Shown here: positions 24,293-31,694 of the stretch, piece after piece
Numbering within the stretch: position 1 is the first letter of the stretch
How the letters are laid out: every line of letters begins with the position of its first letter
Assembly (NCBI GenBank): GCA_037442005.1
Contig: JBBIRA010000010.1
Coordinates: 1-45,090 of the forward strand
Direction of reading: 5' to 3'
Source of the DNA: Leptospirillum sp037442005
GTDB taxonomy: Bacteria; Nitrospirota; Leptospirillia; Leptospirillales; Leptospirillaceae
Length of the DNA stretch: 45,090 nt
Translations under genes and position numbers: made by a program
Notes under the pieces: model-generated
Databases searched by the model: none
The model's input: the letters and a program-made list of their open reading frames with translations, nothing else
What the model was told of the DNA's origin: nothing

Positions 24293-25221
24293 TAAACATC
24301 CTTTCCCTGACAGAACAGCATGACCGCCTTCTGTAGATAGAGTCGATACCGGGCCTGCAGAAAAACCCTCGATTGGGGACCGTCGATGGCGGAGGCGGTA
24401 ATCTCAAGCCCCCGGTATGCCGGCAGACAATGGAAGATCACCGCATCCGGATCCGCCACACGGAGCGTCCCCTCGTTGATCTGATAGCCTTCGAAATCCC
24501 GTTCCCTGATGGAACGCTCGGATTCCTGCCCCATACTGGTCCAGACATCCGTGTAGAGGACCATGGCCCCCCCGGAGGCCAGCACCGGATCTTCCATCCA
24601 CCGGACAAATCCCCCGTTCTCCCTTGCCCGACGGTCACTCTCTTCCAGGATTTTTCCGTCCGGACGATACTCCCGGGGAGTCGACACCGTCATGTTCGAG
24701 CCGAACAGCGCCGCAGCTTCCATTAACGAATGGGCCATATTATTTCCGTCACCGATATAGGTGACAGGAAGTCCCTTCAGATCAGAGAACAGCTCCCTGG
24801 CGTAGGCAAAATCAGACAAGGCCTGACAGGGGTGGTGAAGATCAGTGAGCCCGTTAATGACCGGAACGGGGCAATAGCGGGCAAACTGTTCGATCCGGTC
24901 ATGGCCGAAGGTCCGCATGACCACCAGATCGAGGTATCCGCCCATGACCCGGGCAGTGTCTTCGATCGATTCCCCGCGCGACAGCTGGGAATCCGATCCC
25001 AGAAAGAGGGTGTCACCTCCCATCTGGTGAACGCCGGCCTCAAACGACAGACGGGTTCTGGTCGAGGCTTTTTCAAAAAGAAGTCCGACGGTTTCCCGCT
25101 GAAGGAGTGATCCAAACCGTTCAGGTTCGTTTTTGATCCTGACGGACAGGTCGAGAAGATGTCTTGCCTGTTCTGTTGTCAGATCAGAAAGCTTCAAGAA
25201 CGACCGGAAACCCTGTTTCAA
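24292..25221 (-). CDS. argF: Ornithine carbamoyltransferase ArgF
   Basis: 309 residues. Carbamoyl phosphate site EKASTRTRLSFE at residues 50-61, HPCQALSDF near 133, and the ornithine-binding FHCLPAYRG near 275 identify an anabolic ornithine carbamoyltransferase (an acetylornithine-specific enzyme would differ around the HCLP loop). It lies three bases after argD and shares one base with argG. It makes citrulline in the cytoplasm. Confidence 0.95.
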   Translation of the reverse strand: MKQGFRSFLKLSDLTTEQARHLLDLSVRIKNEPERFGSLLQRETVGLLFEKASTRTRLSFEAGVHQMGGDTLFLGSDSQLSRGESIEDTARVMGGYLDLVVMRTFGHDRIEQFARYCPVPVINGLTDLHHPCQALSDFAYARELFSDLKGLPVTYIGDGNNMAHSLMEAAALFGSNMTVSTPREYRPDGKILEESDRRARENGGFVRWMEDPVLASGGAMVLYTDVWTSMGQESERSIRERDFEGYQINEGTLRVADPDAVIFHCLPAYRGLEITASAIDGPQSRVFLQARYRLYLQKAVMLFCQGKDV

Positions 25222-25224
25222 GCT

Positions 25225-26466
25225 CTATCCTTTCTTTCCCGGGAGATCCTCCAGAATTCTGGCAAACACCGAGAGAAACTCATCCATTTCGTCATACCCC
25301 ACCGTCACAGGGGGCAACAGCCGGATGACATCATCCGACTTCCCTGTCGCATTCACGAGTACCTGATTCTCCAAAAACCGGTTTTTGATCTCTTTCGCCG
25401 AGGGAGTGACCTGCACCCCGATCATGAACCCCGCCCCCCGGATATCGGTGATGGCACCGGGGATGCGGGAGGCCAGATCCCGGAGTCCGTTCCATAAATA
25501 ATCAGACATGACCTTGATCCGTGCCGGCAGATAGTCCTCCGCATACAGGGATCTTAACATCGCAAGCCCTGCCGCACACGCCACCGGATTTCCCCCGAAG
25601 GTCGATCCGTGTGAGCCCGGCGGCAAAAAGGAGGCCAGGTGTTCAGTCGTTAACAGGGCCCCCAGTGGCAATCCCCCTCCCAATGCCTTGGAAGAAACCA
25701 GAATATCAGGGGTAATCCCATAGAGGGAATGGGCAAACAACGCTCCCGTCCGGCCCATGCCCGTCTGGATTTCATCAACGATCAGAAGAAGACCTTCCTG
25801 ATGGGTCCAGGCCCTCAAATCCCGCATGAATTCCTTTGTGGCCGGAACAATACCGATTTCTCCCTGGATGGGCTCAAGGATGACCGCACCCGTCCGGTCG
25901 GTTCTCCGGGCAATGACATCGTCCATGTTGTTGAATTTCGCATAGACAAACCCTTCAGGCATTGGACCCACCCCCTCACGAACCTTTTCCTGTCCGGTGA
26001 GGGCCATGGCTCCCAGTGTCCTGCCGTGAAAGCTGTCCTGCATGGAAATCACTTCATAGCGTCCCCTGGCCGATCCGAACCGGCGGGCGAGCTTCAGTGC
26101 GGCTTCAATCGCCTCTGTCCCGGAATTGGAAAAAAACACACGTTCGGCAAAGGTCTTTTCGACGAGCATCTCGGCTAACTCAATCGCCGGAATGTTATAA
26201 TAAAGGTTAGAAACATGTGCAACACGCTGGGCCTGTTTCTGGATCGCATGAACAATGGCAGGATGAGAATGGCCCAGAATATGAATGGCAATCCCGCCCA
26301 GAAAGTCCAGGTAAGGAACTCCACGCACATCGTAGAGGAAAGATCCCCGCCCTTTCTCAAACACCAGATTCTCACGGGTGTAATTTCCTAAAAGCACCCG
26401 GGCCCCCCTCTCAACCCAGCCTCCGGGAGAACCGGCTGACCGCTCCTCCCCTTTTTCATTGCTCAC
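25225..26466 (-). CDS. argD: Acetylornithine aminotransferase ArgD
   Basis: 413 residues. A class III PLP aminotransferase with FSNSGTEAIEAALKLAR, DSFHGRTLGAMALTG, LIVDEIQTGMGRTG, and the Schiff-base region SSKALGGGLPLGALL. The N-terminal YTRENLVFEKGRGSFLYD is typical for ArgD. It may also serve as N-succinyl-diaminopimelate aminotransferase (the DapC role of the bifunctional enzyme), which would fit the co-location with dapA, dapB and lysA. It precedes argF by three bases. Confidence 0.94.
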   Translation of the reverse strand: MSNEKGEERSAGSPGGWVERGARVLLGNYTRENLVFEKGRGSFLYDVRGVPYLDFLGGIAIHILGHSHPAIVHAIQKQAQRVAHVSNLYYNIPAIELAEMLVEKTFAERVFFSNSGTEAIEAALKLARRFGSARGRYEVISMQDSFHGRTLGAMALTGQEKVREGVGPMPEGFVYAKFNNMDDVIARRTDRTGAVILEPIQGEIGIVPATKEFMRDLRAWTHQEGLLLIVDEIQTGMGRTGALFAHSLYGITPDILVSSKALGGGLPLGALLTTEHLASFLPPGSHGSTFGGNPVACAAGLAMLRSLYAEDYLPARIKVMSDYLWNGLRDLASRIPGAITDIRGAGFMIGVQVTPSAKEIKNRFLENQVLVNATGKSDDVIRLLPPVTVGYDEMDEFLSVFARILEDLPGKKG

Positions 26467-26484
26467 GTTTTTCCTTCTCCGGTA

Positions 26485-27525
26485 TTATAAAGGCAATCCT
26501 GTTCCCAACAACTCCAGGGCGACCCGGTCAAGCTCGAGACGATCCCCGATCATGACAAGCTGGTCCCCTTCGGACAAAACGGTATCCGCCGCAGGAAGCA
26601 TCAGGGAAGAGGTCCCTTTTTTCAGAATCGCCACAACATGGCTTCTAAGCGCCAGACTTCGGGAGAAACGTTCGACCGTCATACCGACAAAAGGGGACCC
26701 CTGAGGCATCGGGATCTCTTCAAGGGAAAGTCCGCCCTCTCCATTTCCTGCAATAATGTCGATCACATCCAGAAGGGTCGGACGGGTCAGGGCAAGGATC
26801 ATCCGGTGGCTTCCCAGCGCAAAAGGGGAAACCACCTTTGTCGCCCCGGCCCGTAAAAGCTTGGACTCGGCCTTGGGATCTGACGCCATGGCAATAATGG
26901 TCATTTCAGGATTTTCAAGACGGGAACTCATTGTCACATAGACCGACTCGGCCGGTCGGGATGTCAGCGTCACCAGAAGAGAGCGGGCTTTTGAAACACC
27001 CGCCTTCTGAAGAACTTCTTCTTCGGACGCATTACCATTAATGACCATATAGCCTTTGCCAATGGCCTCCTGGGCGTTCGCCGGGTTTTCCTCGATCACC
27101 AGGAAGGGAATGCTGTGCTTTTTGAGACCCTCCGCCACCATGGATCCGATTTTTCCATAGCCGCAAACGATGATGTGATGTTCCAGTGCGGCAATCTTGC
27201 GATCCATCCGCCGGCCTCCAAGCAGTTTGTAGACATGACCTTCAAGAATCATCTCGCTCAAGGTGGCAATGGCGTAACCGACCGTACCCACACCGGTGAT
27301 GATCAGGAAAATCGTAAAATACTGGCCCCTGACATCCAGGGGATGAACCACCTGATAACCCACAGTGGACAGGGTGATAATGGTCATGAAGAGGGCATCG
27401 TTAACCGACCAGCCCTCAAGTTCCATGTAGCCGAGCGTTCCCATTGCCAGCAGAGCTAACAGGACACCGATCGCAATATAAAGCCGCTGGAGGGGTTCCA
27501 GGGATCCCCTTTCAGACGGTGGCAC
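26485..27525 (-). CDS. Two-helix K+ channel-like protein with TrkA-N/TrkA-C domains
   Basis: 346 residues. Two transmembrane helices (near 14-33 and 70-90) flank a pore loop with TIITLSTVGYQVVHPL at about residues 48-63. A Rossmann RCK/TrkA-N domain begins with HHIIVCGYGKIGSMVAEGL near 116, and a TrkA-C domain closes the protein (SSLMLPAADTVLSEGDQLVMIG). The layout is that of MthK/YugO-type channels gated by ligand binding to the RCK domain. The selectivity filter TVGYG reads TVGYQ here, so K+ selectivity is uncertain. It overlaps the upstream MFS gene by 14 bases. Confidence 0.85.
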   Translation of the reverse strand: MPPSERGSLEPLQRLYIAIGVLLALLAMGTLGYMELEGWSVNDALFMTIITLSTVGYQVVHPLDVRGQYFTIFLIITGVGTVGYAIATLSEMILEGHVYKLLGGRRMDRKIAALEHHIIVCGYGKIGSMVAEGLKKHSIPFLVIEENPANAQEAIGKGYMVINGNASEEEVLQKAGVSKARSLLVTLTSRPAESVYVTMSSRLENPEMTIIAMASDPKAESKLLRAGATKVVSPFALGSHRMILALTRPTLLDVIDIIAGNGEGGLSLEEIPMPQGSPFVGMTVERFSRSLALRSHVVAILKKGTSSLMLPAADTVLSEGDQLVMIGDRLELDRVALELLGTGLPL

Positions 27526-28897
27526 CGGATGCGGTCTGCCGGAAGGACTCGATCTGTCCGGTAACCTCCTCCCGGGAAAGAACGGAATTCAGGTACTTCA
27601 CCCAGAGGACGCCGGTCCCCTCGAAATAGCGACAGTCCACGACCCCCTGCATCTCGCCGATCCTCTCCACAAGAGGCTTGACCTCTTTGATATCGGTCTT
27701 GATCGCTTCTTCCAGAATTTCAAGATGATTGGGATCCGTCAGCCCCCGGGCCAGAATAAACCAGACAACCGCCAGGAAGAGAAGTCCCCCGAACAGGGTT
27801 TTTTCTGATACAGAGACCAGAATTCCTCCTGATAAGCCTCCCGCAAAAGCTCCCATGAACTGGCTCATACTGAATACCCCGGACGAGGTCCCCCGTGTCG
27901 CCGTTTTCGCAAAGCGGGTCATGATCGAAGGCATAATCGGTTCCAGAAGATTGAATCCGATAAAAAACACCGTCAACCCGGTGATAAGCCCCGCCTTGGA
28001 ATGGTAGCCGGAAAGAAAAATGATGAAGCTCAGTATAATCAGCCCGATGGAAAAGAGAAACATCTTTTTCAGCTTTTTCTTCTTTTCCGCATAGATCATA
28101 CCTGGCACCATCAGAAACAGTCCGGCCAGGATAACCGGGAGATAAACGTGCCAAAGATCTTTTTCCGGGATAAACCGGGATAGAAGAATCGGGAAAGCGA
28201 CAAAAACAGCCGTTAGAGAGGCATGAAGCGTGAAGACGGAAAAATCAAGCCGGATAAGGGCCGGATTTGTCAGAACCTTCCCCAGATCCTTGACCGAAAG
28301 CCCCATCGGGTTCCGGAGGTGGGAGGGAGGATTCGGGACATATCCCAGAATAATGAGAATGGTCAGCGCTGAAAGACCGGCCGTCATCCAGAACAATGCC
28401 GAAACACTGTAATGGACCGCAATGATCGGCCCGGCAATCATCCCGACGGCAAAGGCCAGACCGATGGACATCCCGATTCCGGCCATGGCCCGGGAACGGA
28501 ACTCTTCCCTCGTCAGATCGGCCATCAGGGCGGTAATGACAGAAGCGATCGCTCCCGACCCCTGCAGCAGCCGTCCCGCCAGCAAGACACCAATTGATTG
28601 GGCTTCGGCCGCCATCACCGATCCCGCCACAAAAATCAAAAGACCGATCACAATCACCGGCTTTCTCCCGAAACGGTCCGAGAACGAACCAAAGGGGACC
28701 TGGAGAAGAGCCTGCGTCAGACCGTATCCACCCAAAGCCAGTCCAAGCCAGACCGGATCAGCACCCGGGAGCTTACGGGCATACAGGCTTAAGACGGGCA
28801 GGACGATAAACAGGCCAAACATGCGGATGGCATAAATCAGCGAAAGACCCACAAGGGCCTTTTTTTCAACGGGATTCATCTGTTCGTCGGACTTCAT
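27512..28897 (-). CDS. MFS transporter with a C-terminal soluble domain
   Basis: 461 residues with about 12 membrane segments. The loop 2-3 signature GSFSDRFGRKPVIVIG near residue 70 identifies the major facilitator superfamily. Residues 385-461 form a soluble domain (EVKPLVERIGEMQGVVDCRY...LWVKYLNSVLSREEV) resembling a small ferredoxin-like fold of the HMA or ACT kind but without a CxxC metal motif. Drug/metabolite:proton antiport is the usual role of this branch (YajR-like transporters carry a similar C-terminal domain); the substrate is unknown. It is the first gene of the long minus-strand chain that continues into argD. Confidence 0.82.
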   Translation of the reverse strand: MKSDEQMNPVEKKALVGLSLIYAIRMFGLFIVLPVLSLYARKLPGADPVWLGLALGGYGLTQALLQVPFGSFSDRFGRKPVIVIGLLIFVAGSVMAAEAQSIGVLLAGRLLQGSGAIASVITALMADLTREEFRSRAMAGIGMSIGLAFAVGMIAGPIIAVHYSVSALFWMTAGLSALTILIILGYVPNPPSHLRNPMGLSVKDLGKVLTNPALIRLDFSVFTLHASLTAVFVAFPILLSRFIPEKDLWHVYLPVILAGLFLMVPGMIYAEKKKKLKKMFLFSIGLIILSFIIFLSGYHSKAGLITGLTVFFIGFNLLEPIMPSIMTRFAKTATRGTSSGVFSMSQFMGAFAGGLSGGILVSVSEKTLFGGLLFLAVVWFILARGLTDPNHLEILEEAIKTDIKEVKPLVERIGEMQGVVDCRYFEGTGVLWVKYLNSVLSREEVTGQIESFRQTASGATV

Positions 28898-29094
28898 TCA
28901 TTTCCCCATACGTTGTTTGAGATCTATCGGTCAGAAGGTGAATTTAAACCATGTTTTTGGACTATTTTCACCCAACAGGACGGCCTCTGCAATACCCACA
29001 GGAAAACCAGCCCGAAAGGAGAAGTTCCATGAAAAATTTCCACCCCGGCAGATGGCCGGATGTTCAGGAAATAAACAGGACGTTTGGCTCAGGA

Positions 29095-29301
29095 TTATCC
29101 GAAAGGAGGCACGCTGGAAGGAACATCTCCATTGAGGAGAGAGACAGGAGCGGCAGTGTGGGACTTAAATGAATCATGACCGAAAATTCCCCACAACATG
29201 GAAAACAGGAGAAGGGCAAAAAGCATGACAGCCCCCGCAAGCATGAAAAAAACCGCCCTCGACTCCACCCACATCCGGCGGATGCTCTGGAATACGCTCA
29301 T
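29095..29301 (-). CDS. Small membrane protein, 68 residues, unknown
   Basis: One membrane segment (FFMLAGAVMLFALLLFSMLWGIFG, two pieces joined here as residues about 18-41) preceded by a positive N-terminus (SIRRMWVESR) and followed by a Ser/Pro-rich tail. No family is recognised. It lies 33 bases downstream of a 40-residue membrane protein in the same direction. The Shine-Dalgarno is weak (AAGAG), which fits coupling to the gene before it. Small accessory subunits of respiratory complexes have this form, but nothing here proves such a role. Confidence 0.55.
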   Translation of the reverse strand: MSVFQSIRRMWVESRAVFFMLAGAVMLFALLLFSMLWGIFGHDSFKSHTAAPVSLLNGDVPSSVPPFG

Positions 29302-29333
29302 CTGGGCTCTTTACCCTTCTCCGGACAGGTCAC

Positions 29334-29456
29334 TTAACTGTTGTAATAGATCGACTTGATCATGGCATACCAGCCAAGGACGATGACAGAGGCGACCGCG
29401 ATCAAAAGAACCCATTCAAAACCACTCCAATTTCCGATTGTAGACAAATGGCTCAT
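29334..29456 (-). CDS. Tiny membrane protein, 40 residues, unknown
   Basis: An ATG at 29456 with a strong GGGAGG nine bases upstream opens a 40-codon frame. It reads MSHLSTIGNWSGFEWVLLIA, then VASVIVLGWYAMIKSIYYNS. One hydrophobic helix runs from about residue 15 to 32. The gene is too short for usual gene callers. The good ribosome site, the clear amphipathic ends and the following 68-residue membrane protein support a real gene pair. Small subunits such as CcoQ-, CydX- or CbaX-like proteins look similar, but no assignment is possible. Confidence 0.55.
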   Translation of the reverse strand: MSHLSTIGNWSGFEWVLLIAVASVIVLGWYAMIKSIYYNS

Positions 29457-29593
29457 CTTTACGAACCTCCCTTATGTATGAGAACAATGATTCCCGGACG
29501 TCCCACCATCAGCGTGTGGCGCCCCGGAGAGCACCTTTTCCGCCAGGTATTCAGAAATCCGGGCGAAAAAGGAGTTACGGTCTAGAGACTATC

Positions 29594-29622
29594 ACATCTT
29601 TTTCCAGTTGGAAACATCTTTT
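29594..29622. promoter_or_regulatory. Direct repeat around a palindrome, operator-like
   Basis: ACATCTTTT occurs at 29594-29602 and again at 29614-29622, exactly 20 bases apart, that is two helical turns. Between and overlapping them, TTTCCA-GT-TGGAAA (29601-29614) is a perfect 6-base inverted repeat. The block is about 140 bases upstream of the 40-residue membrane protein gene (minus strand) in the only sizeable gap nearby. It looks like a binding site for a dimeric regulator. Confidence 0.35.
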
Positions 29623-29667
29623 ATGAAACGCATTCCCGATCGTTAACACCTTTTGATACAACTGCTT

Positions 29668-30207
29668 TTACTTTCCGGAAATCTTGCCGTCCGCCTTTTC
29701 AATATCCTTTCCGAATGTTGCCGTCGCATCCGACAGCGCCTTGACATATGTATCAACGGATTTCTTCACAGAGAGCTGCCGCTTTTTAAAATCTTCCGAG
29801 ATGGTTTTGGCATATTTGGCAACAGCAGCCTTGATCGAGGAAGTGACCTGATCCCCCATTGCACCACCGGTCTGGGTCATTTTATTCTTGATCTCATTGA
29901 TCGTTTCGGTCACATGACGGCTGGACACCGATGTTTCGTGCTCATAGACAGCATCAGCTTTCCGCTTGTTTTCAAGGTAGATCTTCCGGGCATTGGCTAC
30001 CGCCTGGTGGTATCGGGCTTCAGCCCGGGCAACAGCACTGTCATAGCGGTCATTTAACGGATGCCCTCCCTCATCTTCCTGGGCAAAGGCCGCTTCCGGA
30101 GCCACTATTCCATTCAGAAAAGACCCTTTCCCCTGGGAAAGAAACAGGGCCAACCCCACACCCACTACTGTTCCGATCCGGATCCAACCGGACGTTCCTG
30201 CTTTCAT
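29668..30207 (-). CDS. Secreted coiled-coil protein, unknown
   Basis: 179 residues. A signal peptide (WIRIGTVVGVGLALFLSQGK up to about PEAAFAQ) suggests cleavage at AFA/QED. The mature part is almost wholly helical and charged, with heptad-like segments (DSAVARAEARYHQAVANARK; KIYLENKRKADAVYEHE; a Ser/Thr-rich middle; ISEDFKKRQLSVKKSVDTY). No cysteines are present, and there is no lipobox. Such proteins are often periplasmic or extracellular structural helices. I recognise no family. It stands alone between ubiA and the two tiny membrane proteins. Confidence 0.7.
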   Translation of the reverse strand: MKAGTSGWIRIGTVVGVGLALFLSQGKGSFLNGIVAPEAAFAQEDEGGHPLNDRYDSAVARAEARYHQAVANARKIYLENKRKADAVYEHETSVSSRHVTETINEIKNKMTQTGGAMGDQVTSSIKAAVAKYAKTISEDFKKRQLSVKKSVDTYVKALSDATATFGKDIEKADGKISGK

Positions 30208-30300
30208 CGACCCCTCCCCTCACTGGCTACAACAGCCATTCACCCCGAATTATTGACCACTCAAAAAAACATGGTCCATCATAGCATAACGATATGTCCT

Positions 30301-31194
30301 TTACAGAAGAATCGGGGCCTGCAGAAGAAATCCCATCGCAACAACCATTCCAATATACACATGAGACTTAAACAGCTTCTGGGCCTCAACCGGCGTGATC
30401 CCGGCCCTGACCCGAAAGGCCTGATACAGGATCAGCGCTGTAAAGAACAGCACCCCCGCCGGCATCACCAGGGTCAATGCCAGTTCATAGGATGCGAGCA
30501 GCAGGAAGATCCCCGAGAGCAGGCCAAACAGCGCAATCGCCACCCAGAGATTCTTCCCGAAAGTTACCGCTCCGGAGCGGACACCGGCGCGAATATCATC
30601 TTCCCGGTCACTGATCGCATAAATCAGATCATAGGCTGTTGACCAGAAAAGCCCCCCCAGACCGATCCAGAGCGCCGTCCAGGACCATTCATTTCTCGAC
30701 GCCGTCCACGCCATGACGGGAGCAATCATTCCAAAGGGAATTCCCATAAAGAGCTGGGGCAAGGGAAAAAAACGCTTGAAAAGCGGATACACTACGGTCG
30801 TCAGGAGCCCGACAACCGCCACTTCCACAGATAGTCGGTTCAGGAAAAACAGAAGGGAGGCAGCCAGCAGGCACAAGACTGTGAAAACAACGATGGCAGC
30901 AGGAACCGAGATGCGGCCGGAAACAATCGGACGATGACGTGTCCGGGCAACATGGCCATCGACATGACGGTCAAGGATATCGTTGATGACACATCCGGCA
31001 GAACGCATTAAAAAGGCTCCAAGGAAAAAAATCAGGAGCAATCGGGGCGGAGGCATTCCATTCGAGGCGGCAAGCAAAGACCAGAAGCCCGGAAGGAAGA
31101 GAAGCAACGTCCCGACCGGACGGTTAAATCGGATGAGATCCAGAATCACACTGAACCCGGAAGGAAAAAAACGGAGCCGGAGGGAGGAACTCAT
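30301..31194 (-). CDS. ubiA: UbiA-type aromatic prenyltransferase
   Basis: 297 residues from the ATG at 31194, which overlaps the stop of the chorismate-lyase-like gene (ATGA). A longer frame to 31284 is unlikely. Multi-pass membrane protein with both Asp-rich motifs of the family: NDILDRHVDGHVARTRHRPI near residue 70-90 and YDLIYAISDREDDIRAGVRS near 190. These bind the polyprenyl diphosphate through Mg2+. The N-terminal RFNRPVGTLLLFLPGFWSLL matches 4-hydroxybenzoate polyprenyltransferases. Together with a chorismate lyase in the same operon, 4-hydroxybenzoate is the probable acceptor. Confidence 0.92.
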   Translation of the reverse strand: MSSSLRLRFFPSGFSVILDLIRFNRPVGTLLLFLPGFWSLLAASNGMPPPRLLLIFFLGAFLMRSAGCVINDILDRHVDGHVARTRHRPIVSGRISVPAAIVVFTVLCLLAASLLFFLNRLSVEVAVVGLLTTVVYPLFKRFFPLPQLFMGIPFGMIAPVMAWTASRNEWSWTALWIGLGGLFWSTAYDLIYAISDREDDIRAGVRSGAVTFGKNLWVAIALFGLLSGIFLLLASYELALTLVMPAGVLFFTALILYQAFRVRAGITPVEAQKLFKSHVYIGMVVAMGFLLQAPILL

Positions 31195-31694
31195 GACAGC
31201 AATTCCACCAGTGGGGGAAGGAAAAACTCCCGGATGGAGATACGGACACCCGCCATATTGGACAGGACATAGGAACGAAGCCAAAGAGACTCACCGGACC
31301 AGGGATCAGGAAGGAGAAGCGTCCCAGTCACTCTCGATATCCGGAGGTCTTCGCGAATCATGGGCTCTCCGCGCTCAACAAAAGCGGTCCCGATCGGACG
31401 CGGATCATGGAGGATCTCCCAGGTTCTGTCAAAATCCCCTCCTTCGGCCAGACGGGAAGACGCCAGTACCAGTTCCGGATGGGCCGTCGTTCCCAGAAAA
31501 ACCCGCCGTTCATCCGTCTCGCCAGAGATCATTCGGGCATGAACCCTGTCGTTGAAGGTCAACGCCAGAAGTCGCGTCAGCGATCCATCCATTGCCAGAA
31601 AGACCCGGAGAAGGACGGGAAGCCCTTCCAGTATCGAAGGAACATCGCCACCGTCGGTGGCCGGCTGTTTGCCCCCTATCGCCGTCCGGAGCAC
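31191..31694 (-). CDS. Chorismate pyruvate-lyase-like protein (UbiC/DUF98 type)
   Basis: 167 residues from a GTG that shares one base with the stop of the radical SAM gene (TAGTG). The pattern is that of the DUF98/chorismate lyase family: LRVFLAMDGSLTRLLALTFN near the N-terminus, RRVFLGTTAHPELVLASSRL in the middle and RPIGTAFVERGEPMIRE with a conserved Gly and Arg. These enzymes convert chorismate to 4-hydroxybenzoate and pyruvate. Similarity is moderate and I rest the call partly on the neighbours ubiA and ubiE. The C-terminal WLRSYVLSNMAGVRISIREFF resembles the family's closing strand. Confidence 0.75.
   Translation of the reverse strand: MLRTAIGGKQPATDGGDVPSILEGLPVLLRVFLAMDGSLTRLLALTFNDRVHARMISGETDERRVFLGTTAHPELVLASSRLAEGGDFDRTWEILHDPRPIGTAFVERGEPMIREDLRISRVTGTLLLPDPWSGESLWLRSYVLSNMAGVRISIREFFLPPLVELLS

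Noticed and set aside
29029..29172. A 47-codon plus-strand frame with AGGAG before its ATG
   Set aside because: It overlaps the 68-residue minus-strand membrane protein by 78 bases, has no recognisable features and a composition like antisense.
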